The notes under the pieces were generated by a model that saw nothing but the letters and a program-made list of their open reading frames with translations, searched no databases and was not told where the DNA came from. From Phytobacter massiliensis JC163 (lineage in GTDB: Bacteria > Pseudomonadota > Gammaproteobacteria > Enterobacterales > Enterobacteriaceae), in NCBI RefSeq assembly GCF_000321045.1, contig NZ_HE578948.1, positions 340,079 to 372,294 of the forward strand: DNA of 32,216 bases, in the 5' to 3' direction. The position numbers and the translations under genes were made by a program. Below, one piece after another: positions 16,711 to 25,546 of this stretch (positions within the stretch are counted from its first letter, which is position 1; each line of letters opens with the position of its first letter).

Positions 16711-17460
16711 TTAGTGAATTAACATCCCGCCGTTAACGTCCAGCGTGATGCCTGTGGAGTAGGAAGAGAGATCGCTGCCGAGGAACAGCGCGGCGCGGGC
16801 GATATCCACGGCGTCGCCAAGGCGGTTCATCGGAATACCGGCGAGGATGTTGTCGCGCATCTGGTCGGTGAGTTTGCCCGCGGTGATGTCGGTCTGGATA
16901 AGGCCAGGAGTGATGGCGTTTACCCGCACGTTGTCCGGGCCAAGCTCACGGGCCATAGCGCGGGTCAGGCCGAGCACGCCCGCTTTAGCCGCGCTGTAGT
17001 GCGGGCCGCCGAAGATGCCGCCGCCACGCTGAGCGGAAACAGACGAGATGCAGACGATGCTGCCGGATTTTTGCGCGCGCAGCGTCGGGATAACCGCCTG
17101 GGACATAATCAGGGTGCCGCGCAGGCTGACATCCAGAACGGCATCATAGTTTTCGCGCTTAATATCCATTAATTTCAGCGGCTGGGTAATGCCCGCATTA
17201 TTTACCAGAACGTCAATGCGACCGTATTTTGCTAATACCTGCTCAATTGCCGCCTGCACCTGAACTTCATTAGCGACGTTTGCCGCCACGCCCAAATGCT
17301 GCGCGCCTAAACTGGCCGCCGCTGATTTACTGGCTTCTTCATTCAAATCAATAATGACAACTTTCGCGCCGTTCTCGGCAAATAATTTCGCGGTGGCAAA
17401 ACCCAAACCGCGTGGGGAGGCCGCGCCAGTAATAATGGCGACTTTATCTTTTAATAACAT
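16711..17460 (-). CDS. Short-chain dehydrogenase/reductase (NAD type)
   Basis: A 249-residue classical SDR. The cofactor loop TGAASPRGLG is at 11-20. Asp38 at the end of beta-2 predicts NAD rather than NADP. NNAG lies at 87-90, the catalytic Ser around 139-140 and YSAAK at Tyr155/Lys159. It is closest in appearance to polyol, gluconate or 3-oxoacyl reductases of the FabG-like group. Placed between the transporter and the split transketolase, it probably oxidises an imported polyol or hydroxyacid to a keto compound that the transketolase can cleave. The substrate is not known. Confidence 0.9.
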   Translation of the reverse strand: MLLKDKVAIITGAASPRGLGFATAKLFAENGAKVVIIDLNEEASKSAAASLGAQHLGVAANVANEVQVQAAIEQVLAKYGRIDVLVNNAGITQPLKLMDIKRENYDAVLDVSLRGTLIMSQAVIPTLRAQKSGSIVCISSVSAQRGGGIFGGPHYSAAKAGVLGLTRAMARELGPDNVRVNAITPGLIQTDITAGKLTDQMRDNILAGIPMNRLGDAVDIARAALFLGSDLSSYSTGITLDVNGGMLIH

Positions 17461-17500
17461 ACTTTACTCCATTACATAGATATCATTCAGATGAAAAAGG

Positions 17501-18829
17501 TTATTGTGCTTCATCCAGCGTTAAAATAACGATCAGGCCTATGGCGGCACAGGCACCGAAATAGGTGAATACAGAATTAAAGCTGCCGGTAAAATCTAAT
17601 AAAAAGCCAGCTACCATCGGAGAGACAAAACCGCCAAGGTTGCCGCCGCTATTAATAATGGATGAAGCAATCGGATACGTTTCACTGTCAGAAACCGCCA
17701 TGCCGTAAGCGGTGAACGCAGGCCAGCCAATATTCAGGCACAATCCCACCATAAATAATCCCGCGCATACCGCCATGGTGTTTTGCGGAATATTCAGCAT
17801 GATGACCATCATAATCACGGTGGAAATTGCGGTGAAAATCATGGTCGGCTTACGGCGGCGACCAAGTAATTTATCGGAGATATAACCGCCGCCGATGGCG
17901 CCGACAAAACCGCCGATACAGGGCATGCTGGCAACGAGGCCCATGCTCATAAAATCAAAGCCTTTTTCTTTGACCAGATAGAGCGGGATCCAGGTCAGCA
18001 GGCCATACAGCACGCTCACCATCATGAAATAGGCCAGGCAGTCGCCTAAAATGTTCTTCGACGTGAACAGCCCTTTTACCGTGTCGATAGGTGCAAGCTT
18101 TTTAACGCGAATCAGCTTATCGAGGGTGGCGAATTTGGGTGCCAGCTGGATGTTTTCCCGCGGCTTTTCCTGCGCGCCTGCGCCGTCGTTAATCACCGTC
18201 AGTTCGCTTTCCGAGACGAAGCGGCTTTCAGACGGTTTCGATTTAACAAACAGATACCAGACCACCGCGATAACAATGCCGGGTATAGCGAATGAGTAGA
18301 AGACCCAGCGCCAGCCCCAGGTGACCGCTATCCATACCGCCAGCGGCGGCACGATAATGGGCGCGAACATGGTGGCGGCGATGTAAACGCCGGTGGCGGT
18401 GGCTTTCTCTTTCGCCGGGAACCAGTTATTAATCGACGAGGCCAGCCCCACCGGACACGGCCCCTCGCTCAGCCCCAGCCCCAGGCGCACCAGCTTTAAG
18501 CCGAACACGGAACTGACGGTCCCCATCAGCCAGGTAAAGGCGGAGAAGCCGAAGATCGACAGGGCTACCAGCCCCCGCGTACCACGTTTGGCGATAAAGA
18601 AGCCTGCCGGGATCTGGCTTATGGCGTAGCCGAGGAAAAACATGCTGGCTATCGCCCCGGCTTCGAAATTGTTGATGTGAAACTCGTCAATAATAAAGGG
18701 AAGTACAGCGCCAATGTTTGTGCGGTCGGCGTAATTTATTGCATACACCGCAAATATTATCGCCAGTACCACAAAGCGATAGTTGGTTTTTTTGGCACCG
18801 GTACAGACAAGACTATCTATACGGGACAT
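17501..18829 (-). CDS. MFS transporter, anion:cation symporter family
   Basis: A 442-residue major facilitator with 12 predicted membrane segments. The opening RFVVLAIIFAVYAINYADRTNIGAVLPFI is the signature of the ACS family, which includes galactonate, glucarate and hexuronate:H+ symporters (DgoT, GudP, ExuT). The central cytoplasmic loop runs from about 215 to 265. The family suggests a sugar acid or similar organic anion as substrate. It is the first gene of the leftward cluster, 40 bp before the SDR gene, with a GAGGAAA ribosome site before the ATG at 18829. The divergent LysR gene starts 392 bp away. Confidence 0.92.
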   Translation of the reverse strand: MSRIDSLVCTGAKKTNYRFVVLAIIFAVYAINYADRTNIGAVLPFIIDEFHINNFEAGAIASMFFLGYAISQIPAGFFIAKRGTRGLVALSIFGFSAFTWLMGTVSSVFGLKLVRLGLGLSEGPCPVGLASSINNWFPAKEKATATGVYIAATMFAPIIVPPLAVWIAVTWGWRWVFYSFAIPGIVIAVVWYLFVKSKPSESRFVSESELTVINDGAGAQEKPRENIQLAPKFATLDKLIRVKKLAPIDTVKGLFTSKNILGDCLAYFMMVSVLYGLLTWIPLYLVKEKGFDFMSMGLVASMPCIGGFVGAIGGGYISDKLLGRRRKPTMIFTAISTVIMMVIMLNIPQNTMAVCAGLFMVGLCLNIGWPAFTAYGMAVSDSETYPIASSIINSGGNLGGFVSPMVAGFLLDFTGSFNSVFTYFGACAAIGLIVILTLDEAQ

Positions 18830-18950
18830 AGGGTTTCCTCTTATCTTTCTTTTGGCTTAAGGTTCATACCGGACTTTTATCGTCCCGGTTATTTTTCAGG
18901 CCTGTGCGGGCAATATAGCAACTGGCGAAAACGCCCGGCATGCAAGAAAG

Positions 18951-18993
18951 CTCAATTGAGGTTGAGAAAAATTTGATTCGTGAGAGCACTCAA
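18951..18993. promoter_or_regulatory. Candidate LysR operator cluster
   Basis: The perfect palindrome CTCAATTGAG (18951-18960) is followed by a second GTTGAG half-site and by TGAG-N4-CTCA (about 18981-18992), so TTGAG/CTCAA half-sites recur over 43 bp. It lies about 120 bp upstream of the MFS gene within the 392-bp region divergent to the LysR gene. This is where a LysR regulator of the cluster would be expected to bind. No other gene was seen in the intergenic region. Confidence 0.5.
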
Positions 18994-19221
18994 ATAAATA
19001 ATGCTTAACGGGGGCTGGCGTTTAAATTTACCGCTGAAAAGTGTTGGCTGCATCACAGAATGGCGCGCGCTGCCGCCATAAAACCGCTTTTTCCCGCCAG
19101 GCGCTGTTTTAACAGGGCGCTTTTCACTACACTGCCTCTCTGGATAAGGCTATGCATAATGCTTCAATAAAAATTAAAAAGTTATCAGATTATTTTAGCA
19201 GGCGCGTAACGGTGGGATTAA

Positions 19222-20145
19222 ATGACAAAAGTGACCACAAAAAAACCTTTACCTATTCCTTCTCTGAGAAATATACAGACATTTATTGAAGTAGCGAATG
19301 TTTGCAGTATAAATCAGGCGGCGGAAATAATGAATATCACCGCCTCGGCGGTTAGTCATCAAATTGCCAGCCTGGAGCAGTTTATCGGTAAAAAACTGTT
19401 TATTCGCAGCGGCAAAGGGGTACAGCTTACCCATATCGGCGAGAAATATTTAAAAGAGGTCTCCGGTGCCGTCAGTATTATCGGACGGGCTACCGATCAG
19501 GTGATTAACGATATTCATCATGAGCATTTGCGTATTCACTCCGCGCCAAGTTTCGGCCTGCTGTGGTTAATCCACCGGTTAAATAAGTTCAGGCAAGAGT
19601 TCCCGGATCTGAAAATCAGCCTGACCTGCTCTTATGAGAACTTACAGTTTAGCCGCGATAATCTGGATATCGATATCCGCCACGGCTTACCGGAATGGCC
19701 AACGCTGTTCGTCCGCACTATTAAAAATGAGAAGGTCATACCTTATTCATCTGTTGAATATCTGGAGGGGAAAAATATTCAGCAGCCTGCAGATCTCTTA
19801 CAGTATGAGTTAATTCATTCCGACAGCACGCTGGTTAACTGGAATACCTGGCTCTCGTGGCACGGGGTCGACAACCATCATAAAAATTACTATTTCAGCT
19901 TTGACCGCTCGTATATGAGCATTGAAGCGGCCAGTAAAGGGATGGGGATTATTCTCGAAAGCAACCTGCTGGCCGATGACTACCTGCGCCAGCGTAATCT
20001 GGTGCCGGTCTTCGCCGCCGATCACAGTATGCCGGTGGCTGCGCACCACTTTGTTCTTCCCCACGTCAATGAACAGAAAGAGAAGGTGAAAGTTTTTCTT
20101 AGCTGGGTTGAGCGTGAACTGAGCGTTTCCGGGTTTACGATGTGA
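19222..20145 (+). CDS. LysR-family regulator (GcvA-like subgroup)
   Basis: A 307-residue LysR regulator. The winged helix-turn-helix spans about 15-74 (LRNIQTFIEVANVCSINQAAEIMNITASAVSHQIASLEQFIGKKLFIR). The effector domain shows IDIRHGLPEWPTLFVRTI, typical of the GcvA/AmpR-like branch. It is divergent from the MFS-SDR-transketolase cluster and is the obvious candidate regulator of it, probably responding to the substrate or an intermediate. A GGTGGG ribosome site precedes the ATG at 19222. It is convergent with the PrpR-like gene, with 25 bp between stops and no hairpin seen there. Confidence 0.92.
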   Translation: MTKVTTKKPLPIPSLRNIQTFIEVANVCSINQAAEIMNITASAVSHQIASLEQFIGKKLFIRSGKGVQLTHIGEKYLKEVSGAVSIIGRATDQVINDIHHEHLRIHSAPSFGLLWLIHRLNKFRQEFPDLKISLTCSYENLQFSRDNLDIDIRHGLPEWPTLFVRTIKNEKVIPYSSVEYLEGKNIQQPADLLQYELIHSDSTLVNWNTWLSWHGVDNHHKNYYFSFDRSYMSIEAASKGMGIILESNLLADDYLRQRNLVPVFAADHSMPVAAHHFVLPHVNEQKEKVKVFLSWVERELSVSGFTM

Positions 20146-20170
20146 GCCAGCGCAGGCGGAAAACAGAAAG

Positions 20171-22054
20171 TTACATCGTCTCCAGGTGGTATTCCTTCAT
20201 TTTTCGCCACAGGGTGGTCGCGCTGATTCCCAGCATAGCTGCGGCTTTGGTGCGGTCGCCGCCGGTTTGTCTCATCACCGTACTGATTAACTTTTTCTCC
20301 TGTTTTTTTAACAGGCCCACTACTTCACCCTCTGGCAGGGTGATGCCGTTTTCGTTTGCGACGTTGGTTGCGCAAAGCCGGCAGAGGGCTTGAAGGGTCT
20401 TTACATCTACCTCCCGCGACTCAAACAGCACCGCCAGGCGGAATGCGACGGCTTGTAATTCACGAATATTGCCGGGCCACGGATAGTTATTAAGAAACGC
20501 AACGGCGTCAGGGGTAAAACGGAGTTGTTTGTTCTGCTTTGCCAGCAGATCGTTGAGGATCAGCATGACATCTCCGCTACGCTCTTTTAATGCTGGCAGG
20601 CGCAGCTCAAGAATATTGATGCGATACCAGAGATCCTGACGAAACGCGCCCGCTGCGACCTGCGCGCCTAATTCTTTATTGCTGGCGGTAATCAAACGAA
20701 AGTCAGCGTTAATGAGCGAGTCTCCCCCAATGCGGCTGAACCTTTTTTCCTGCAACACACGTAGAAGCTTGATTTGCACGGCGAGCGGCGCTTCGCTGAT
20801 CTCGTCTATAAACACTGTGCCATGCATCGCCATTTCAAAAATGCCAGGTTTGCCGCCCCGACGCGCATTGGTAAAGGCGCCGTCGGCATAACCAAATAGC
20901 TCGCTTTCCAGAAGGCTCTCCGGGATGGCAGCGCAGTTGATAGCGATAAACGGCTCCGCACTGCGGGTGCTGGCGTGATGGATGCTCTGGGCAAACAGCT
21001 CCTTCCCAGTGCCTGTCTCGCCAAGGAGAGTTACAGGAAGAGCGTGGGCGGCGTAGATTTTAGCTGTGGCGATGGTGGCTTCCATAACGGGAGAGCGGCC
21101 AATGATGTCGGCAAAAGTATAGGTTGTGGTAAAGCCTTTATTGTCCGTCTTTTTTGTGGCGCGTGAACCGGGCCATCCGGTTATTTCCGGTTTGCTGCCG
21201 GTCACAATGCTGTAAAAGCCGTGCTTGTTGGCAAAGTGTTTTATGGCGATGTGGACGGTCTCGCCTTCAATCTCAATGACGTGCTCTTTTACATCAATCT
21301 CATTAATGATGCTGCCATAAACACCTTTAAACGCCTCTTTTTTGAAGATTTTTTCGCCAATATTGCACTGAAACAATGCAAACCCGCGGGCATTAATATT
21401 GATGATTTCCCCGGACTGGTCGAGGCACATTACCCCGTCGCGCGACTGGTTGAGCGCCGACCAGGACATCGCCAGCTTCATGCTTTCTTTATTGATGTAT
21501 TTCAACATACTGGCGGCGACATCCAGCGCTTGTTCAATGGAGATGTTGTCGGTATCGCCCATGATGACGTTGAGATCGTACTTTTTCGCCATCTCGGCTA
21601 CCGTCAGGCCGCCAATCAATAACTGATAGTCGTTTTCCGCCAGGTTTTTTACAACGTTTTCAATGTCATTATGATTATAGACCTGGCATATCTTAAATTC
21701 GTCATTGGTCATGTTCTGGTAGTGGCGAAGCACATTACAGAACTGCGGGAAGCCCACTGCGGCAATTTTGTGTGATTTTTTACGCGCCTCTTCCAGAATG
21801 CGGTAAATCCCGTGCAGATCGTGAGCTATTTCGATAACCGGAATGTTCAGGCTGTTTCGCAAAAGCGCTGCCGTGCCTCCCCGGCTGATGATTATTTTGG
21901 TTCCGTTATGAATCAACTGACGGGCTTTTTCCACCACATCGGCATAATGAAATTCGTAGACAGGGATGTCGATTTTTCTTTCGATAAGCACATTGGATAT
22001 GCGTTGTGTGATAGTTTTTGACACGGAAAAAATGGCAATTTCATTGTTTTTCAT
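20171..22054 (-). CDS. PrpR-like sigma54-dependent transcriptional activator
   Basis: A bacterial enhancer-binding protein of about 627 residues. Residues 1-190 form a PrpR_N-type sensor (IIISRGGTAALLRNSLNIPVIEI, then LLIGGLTVAEMAKKYDLNVIMG), followed by a small PAS-like region (about 195-290). The AAA+ domain has Walker A GETGTGKE (347-354), Walker B VFIDE (416-420) and an arginine-finger block RQDLWYR (474-480). The sigma54-contacting loop reads GAFTNA (394-399) instead of GAFTGA. A Fis-type HTH lies at 600-620. These positions count from a TTG at 22060; the ATG at 22054 (MKNNEIAI) is the likelier start and is used here. It follows the operon terminator and should activate the sigma54 promoter at 26535. 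Confidence 0.93.
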   Translation of the reverse strand: MKNNEIAIFSVSKTITQRISNVLIERKIDIPVYEFHYADVVEKARQLIHNGTKIIISRGGTAALLRNSLNIPVIEIAHDLHGIYRILEEARKKSHKIAAVGFPQFCNVLRHYQNMTNDEFKICQVYNHNDIENVVKNLAENDYQLLIGGLTVAEMAKKYDLNVIMGDTDNISIEQALDVAASMLKYINKESMKLAMSWSALNQSRDGVMCLDQSGEIININARGFALFQCNIGEKIFKKEAFKGVYGSIINEIDVKEHVIEIEGETVHIAIKHFANKHGFYSIVTGSKPEITGWPGSRATKKTDNKGFTTTYTFADIIGRSPVMEATIATAKIYAAHALPVTLLGETGTGKELFAQSIHHASTRSAEPFIAINCAAIPESLLESELFGYADGAFTNARRGGKPGIFEMAMHGTVFIDEISEAPLAVQIKLLRVLQEKRFSRIGGDSLINADFRLITASNKELGAQVAAGAFRQDLWYRINILELRLPALKERSGDVMLILNDLLAKQNKQLRFTPDAVAFLNNYPWPGNIRELQAVAFRLAVLFESREVDVKTLQALCRLCATNVANENGITLPEGEVVGLLKKQEKKLISTVMRQTGGDRTKAAAMLGISATTLWRKMKEYHLETM

Positions 22055-22088
22055 AGGCAATCCATGATTATCGTTTTACGCGCGCTCC

Positions 22089-22127
22089 ATCATAGCTTTT
22101 ACCCCTGATGCGCAACCAGAATCAGGG
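22089..22127 (-). promoter_or_regulatory. Candidate promoter and dyad upstream of the PrpR-like gene
   Basis: A -10-like TATGAT (22089-22094, minus strand) follows an inverted repeat CCCTGAT (22103-22109) / ATCAGGG (22121-22127) that would overlap the -35 region. Autoregulation is plausible. The -35 is poor, so this is tentative. Confidence 0.35.
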
Positions 22128-22130
22128 TGA

Positions 22131-22167
22131 CAAAACAAAAAAGCCTGCGCATTTGCGGTGCGCAGGC
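22131..22167 (-). terminator. Rho-independent terminator of the sigma54 operon
   Basis: On the minus strand perfect 9-bp arms (22159-22167 and 22143-22151, GCCTGCGCA/TGCGCAGGC) with a 7-base loop are followed by TTTTTTGTTTTG (22131-22142). It lies 26 bp after the amidohydrolase stop. It separates the catabolic operon from the PrpR-like gene, which must then have its own promoter. Confidence 0.92.
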
Positions 22168-22193
22168 AAAGCCTAATGGAACAGCCTTCTCTC

Positions 22194-23357
22194 TTAAAAG
22201 CGTTGGCGGCGATAGACAATTTGCCCGTTACTGATGGTGGCGCAGTTATCAATGTAACGATCGCCTTTCAGCTGCTCGCCTTTCGTATCTTCAAACACAA
22301 TCTCCTCGTTACGCAGTTTGACAATGGCGATATCGGCAAACGCGCCCGGTGCGAGCGTGCCGATCTGCCCCTGCATTTTCATCAACCGTGCGGGAGTAGC
22401 GGTCACGGCCCGAACCACATCGAAGAACGACATTCCCATGTTCAGATACTTCGACATAACAAACAGCAGACTGAATACTTTGTTGGTGCGCAGGCTGTTG
22501 CGCAGCGTCATGTCTGTACTGATGATGTCCGGGTTGAAGCCTTGCTCCATCGCATTACGAGCGACCCTGAAATCAAAATGCGCCACACCGTTGGAGCAGT
22601 CGAAGACCACGCCGCGCGCTTTGGCCGCTTTGATGGCCGGGAAGACCTCGCCGCTTGCCGACAAAATCGCATTACCGGTGCCGTGGAAGCAGTGCGCATA
22701 AATATCATTGGCCTGGAAGTGGCGAATCAGCTCATCGGCAGGCAGGCGGGAATCTGTCACATGTACGCAAAGTGAGGTATCCAGTTCTCTTGCCAGTTCC
22801 ACCGTGGCGTAGAAAGGATCGCTGCTAAAATTGCGCCCGGATGCAATGTCCTGGCTATAACGCAGCTTCAGACCGAGAATATTGTCGCGATTCTCCTCCA
22901 GCGTCTGCCGAATTTTTTCTACGTTAAAGTTAGCCGGGTTGGTATTTTCCAGATACCCCGTTGGCCCGCCACCCAGGGTAGAAAGCCCTACATTCACCAC
23001 ATTCAGATAGCTTTTAATCCGTGTCTGGGCAGGATTAATAACGCTGTTGCGGAATAATGAGTAGTTCACCCAGCCGCTACTTCCGGCGTCCACCACGCTG
23101 GTGACACCATTGGGTAGACAGAGAATATCCGGGTTAACGCTTATCGCTGTACCGCCATGAAAAACATGGCCATGAAAATCAATCAAGCCCGGCAGAACAA
23201 TGCAGCCTGCCGCATCAATGGTGGTTTCGGCTTCCCAACTATCAACAGCCTCTAAATCCACAATGCGGTTGCCAATAATTCCGATGTTCTGGTTCTGGTA
23301 CGTTGCGCCGTCCAGATCCGCCAACAGGCCATTTTTAATCAGAATATCCAGTTTCAT
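22194..23357 (-). CDS. Amidohydrolase-superfamily metallohydrolase (COG3964 type)
   Basis: A 387-residue cytoplasmic hydrolase with the dihydroorotase/deacetylase-like layout. Metal ligands are visible: H-x-H at His62/His64 (GLIDFHGHVFHGG), a carboxylated-lysine candidate Lys164 (LGLKLRYSQ), His199 (CVHVTDSR), His222 (AHCFHGTGN) and the catalytic Asp282 (ISTDMT). It resembles the amidohydrolase/deacetylase group often annotated as dihydroorotase or adenine deaminase, but neither activity is implied. It could hydrolyse an ester, amide or cyclic form of the operon's substrate. It is the last gene of the sigma54 operon, 16 bp after the transporter stop, with an AAGGAGA ribosome site. Confidence 0.9.
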   Translation of the reverse strand: MKLDILIKNGLLADLDGATYQNQNIGIIGNRIVDLEAVDSWEAETTIDAAGCIVLPGLIDFHGHVFHGGTAISVNPDILCLPNGVTSVVDAGSSGWVNYSLFRNSVINPAQTRIKSYLNVVNVGLSTLGGGPTGYLENTNPANFNVEKIRQTLEENRDNILGLKLRYSQDIASGRNFSSDPFYATVELARELDTSLCVHVTDSRLPADELIRHFQANDIYAHCFHGTGNAILSASGEVFPAIKAAKARGVVFDCSNGVAHFDFRVARNAMEQGFNPDIISTDMTLRNSLRTNKVFSLLFVMSKYLNMGMSFFDVVRAVTATPARLMKMQGQIGTLAPGAFADIAIVKLRNEEIVFEDTKGEQLKGDRYIDNCATISNGQIVYRRQRF

Positions 23358-23373
23358 AACAGTCTCTCCTTGA

Positions 23374-24768
23374 TCAAATACCGATCATTTTCCAGTAAGG
23401 TATACCGATCAGGAAATAGACCAGCACATTGATAAGTACCATGATGGTGCCGAGCAGCCAGAACGTTTTTTGTGGAACATAGCCGCTGGAGAAGGTGAAC
23501 ACGCCTGCGCCGTTGCCATAGTGAGTCAGCAGTGCACCATAGCCCGCAGAGAAGGCCAACGACAGGGCGACATACATCGGGTCCGCTTGTGTCGTCATGC
23601 CGAGCGTAAAGAGCACCGGGTAGAACGACACCACAAAGGCGCTGTTTGAGACAAAAAAGTACCGTACTGCGAGGCTAATAAACACCAGTACGCCGATGGC
23701 GCTGATTTCATTCAGTTGTGACAGGTCGAGATAGTTTTTAATCACGCCCACCAGGTAAACGTAAAAGCCGCCTTTTGAAAGCGCCACTGCGCAGCCATAA
23801 AATGCCCCGTACCAGACGAACGTCTGCCAGGCTGACTTCTCACTTACCACATCGTTCCAGCTCAAAACTTTAAATAACAACAGGCAAGCGAGGAAGGCGA
23901 GGCCAACCGGAATAAATTTAATGCCGGTAAGGGAGCCCGTCATCCAGCCGAGTATTCCCAGCACAAAGAAAACGATCAGTAACTTCTCTTCGCGTTTCAC
24001 CGGGCCGAGTTCCTGCAACCCTTTGGTGGCGATTTCGTTGACGTTAGCAATGGTTTTCAGCTCAGGCGCATACAGCTTATAGAGAATCCAGGGGGCGGCT
24101 AATAACACCAGGCCTGCGGGCACAATCGCCGCTTTGAACCACACCATCCACTCAAGATTGACGTGCATAATCTCGTTAGCGAGCGATACGGTAATGGAGT
24201 TAGTGGCCATCCCGGTCAGAAACAGGCTGGACGTCCCCATCGATACGACATACATCAGGATGGTCAAATACGCGCCGATTTTCCGGCTACCCTCATCTGG
24301 CTTCGAACCCAATGCTTCGGCGATATTGCGAAAGATAGGGTAGGTAATCCCTCCAGAGCGCGACATATTCGAGCCGGTTGCTGGCGCCAGAACAGTGTCT
24401 GTCACCATCATCAAATAGCCGAGCGTCAGGGTATTTTTACCGTAGCGTTGGAGCAGCAGGTACGCGATACGTTTGCCAAGACCTGTAATAACAAAGGCCT
24501 TACAAATGATAAAGGCGCTGATGATAAACCACACCATCGGGCTGCCGAATCCGGCGAATAATGGGCCGGGTTCAATGACCAACGCAGCGAAGCCGAGGAT
24601 AATGAGCATAATGACGGCATCGGTAAACGGGCGCAGTACCAGCCCGCACAACATCGCCAGATAAATACCAACCATATGCCAGGTTTGCGCGGAAACACCT
24701 TGCGGGTGAGGAAGGACCCAGAACAGGATTGGGAAAAATATGATGGGTAAGAGTTTTAAATAAAACAT
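23374..24768 (-). CDS. DASS-family (SLC13) anion transporter
   Basis: A 464-residue inner-membrane transporter of the divalent anion:sodium symporter family, near CitT/TtdT. The substrate/sodium-site motifs ATGSNMSRSGGITYPIFRN (first half) and SSLFLTGMATNSI are recognisable. About 11-12 hydrophobic segments are visible. The family moves di- and tricarboxylates, often by exchange, so the operon probably consumes a carboxylate. It follows the RraA-like gene after 69 bp containing a hairpin, and has AGGTAAT as a modest ribosome site. Confidence 0.9.
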   Translation of the reverse strand: MFYLKLLPIIFFPILFWVLPHPQGVSAQTWHMVGIYLAMLCGLVLRPFTDAVIMLIILGFAALVIEPGPLFAGFGSPMVWFIISAFIICKAFVITGLGKRIAYLLLQRYGKNTLTLGYLMMVTDTVLAPATGSNMSRSGGITYPIFRNIAEALGSKPDEGSRKIGAYLTILMYVVSMGTSSLFLTGMATNSITVSLANEIMHVNLEWMVWFKAAIVPAGLVLLAAPWILYKLYAPELKTIANVNEIATKGLQELGPVKREEKLLIVFFVLGILGWMTGSLTGIKFIPVGLAFLACLLLFKVLSWNDVVSEKSAWQTFVWYGAFYGCAVALSKGGFYVYLVGVIKNYLDLSQLNEISAIGVLVFISLAVRYFFVSNSAFVVSFYPVLFTLGMTTQADPMYVALSLAFSAGYGALLTHYGNGAGVFTFSSGYVPQKTFWLLGTIMVLINVLVYFLIGIPYWKMIGI

Positions 24769-24789
24769 ATTACATTACCTGTATTTGGT

Positions 24790-24819
24790 AGCCGCGCATT
24801 CGAAATCCCGTGCGCGGCT
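24790..24819. other. Intercistronic hairpin between RraA-like and transporter genes
   Basis: Perfect 9-bp arms AGCCGCGCA (24790-24798) and TGCGCGGCT (24811-24819) with a 12-base loop, inside the 69-bp gap of the sigma54 operon. On the operon strand no T run follows, so it is more likely a processing or mRNA-stability element than a full terminator. Confidence 0.6.
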
Positions 24820-24837
24820 TTTCCTTATTTGAACGAA

Positions 24838-25536
24838 TTAGCGGTAGACGTCGTCGATAACCTCAACGCCTTTTTCATCTAACGTTTTTCTTACCCAAGC
24901 GCGGTTAGCCGTGCCGTTCTTCGCGGCTTCAACTTTACCCGCGTCAAATTTGGAATAGGCCGTGGCTTTTTCGAGCAGGGCGGCAGCATCGTTCAGTGGA
25001 ACAACAATCACGCCATCGGCATCACCCACAATCAGGTCGCCTGGGCAGACGGCCACGCCGCCGACAGCGATAGGCGTGTTAACCTCGCCCGGACCTTCTT
25101 TAAACGGGCCTGCCGGGTTGGAGCCGGTAGCGAAGATGGGGAAGTCGAGTACTGAGAGCGCATCGATATCGCGGATTGGGCCATCAAGCACAATGCCAGC
25201 GATTTTTTTGCTGCAGTGGGCGTAAGCCACCATGATTTCGCCCATCAGCGCACGGGAACGATCGCCTTCGTTAGAGACAACGATAACGTCGTTTTCTGTT
25301 GCCATATCCAGCGCGGCATGGAGCATCAAGTTGTCGCCCGCCCGTGCTTTTACGGTAATGGCATAGCCTGCCATGATGGGTTTTTTCGGTGACGAGATAC
25401 GCTTAATGCCATTGCCGAGTACTGCTATACGATTCATGGTGTCGGCAATATTTGCCGCAGGCAGTTGTTCATACTGTTTCAGTAATTCCACGTCAAAAGC
25501 CGGGCGTTGGGTAAAAATACGATTTCCAATGGACAT
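24838..25536 (-). CDS. RraA-family aldolase/decarboxylase
   Basis: A 232-residue protein of the RraA / HMG-aldolase family (4-hydroxy-4-methyl-2-oxoglutarate or 4-carboxy-4-hydroxy-2-oxoadipate aldolase; many also decarboxylate oxaloacetate). The pyruvate/metal motif VLDGPIRD has Arg122-Asp123, and GDLIVGDADGVIVVP carries the conserved Asp172/Asp174. In true RraA (RNase E inhibitor) the catabolic context is absent, so an enzyme is favoured here. The frame is open upstream, but the ATG at 25536 has a GAGGAG ribosome site and sits 10 bp after the dehydrogenase stop. It probably cleaves the 2-oxo acid made by the dehydrogenase to pyruvate plus a second product. Confidence 0.9.
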   Translation of the reverse strand: MSIGNRIFTQRPAFDVELLKQYEQLPAANIADTMNRIAVLGNGIKRISSPKKPIMAGYAITVKARAGDNLMLHAALDMATENDVIVVSNEGDRSRALMGEIMVAYAHCSKKIAGIVLDGPIRDIDALSVLDFPIFATGSNPAGPFKEGPGEVNTPIAVGGVAVCPGDLIVGDADGVIVVPLNDAAALLEKATAYSKFDAGKVEAAKNGTANRAWVRKTLDEKGVEVIDDVYR

Positions 25537-25546
25537 GTTCTGCTCC

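Noticed and set aside
24838-25536. Annotation as rraA, the RNase E inhibitor
   Set aside because: The operon context is catabolic and the aldolase residues Arg122/Asp123 and Asp172/Asp174 are kept, so an aldolase or decarboxylase is more likely.
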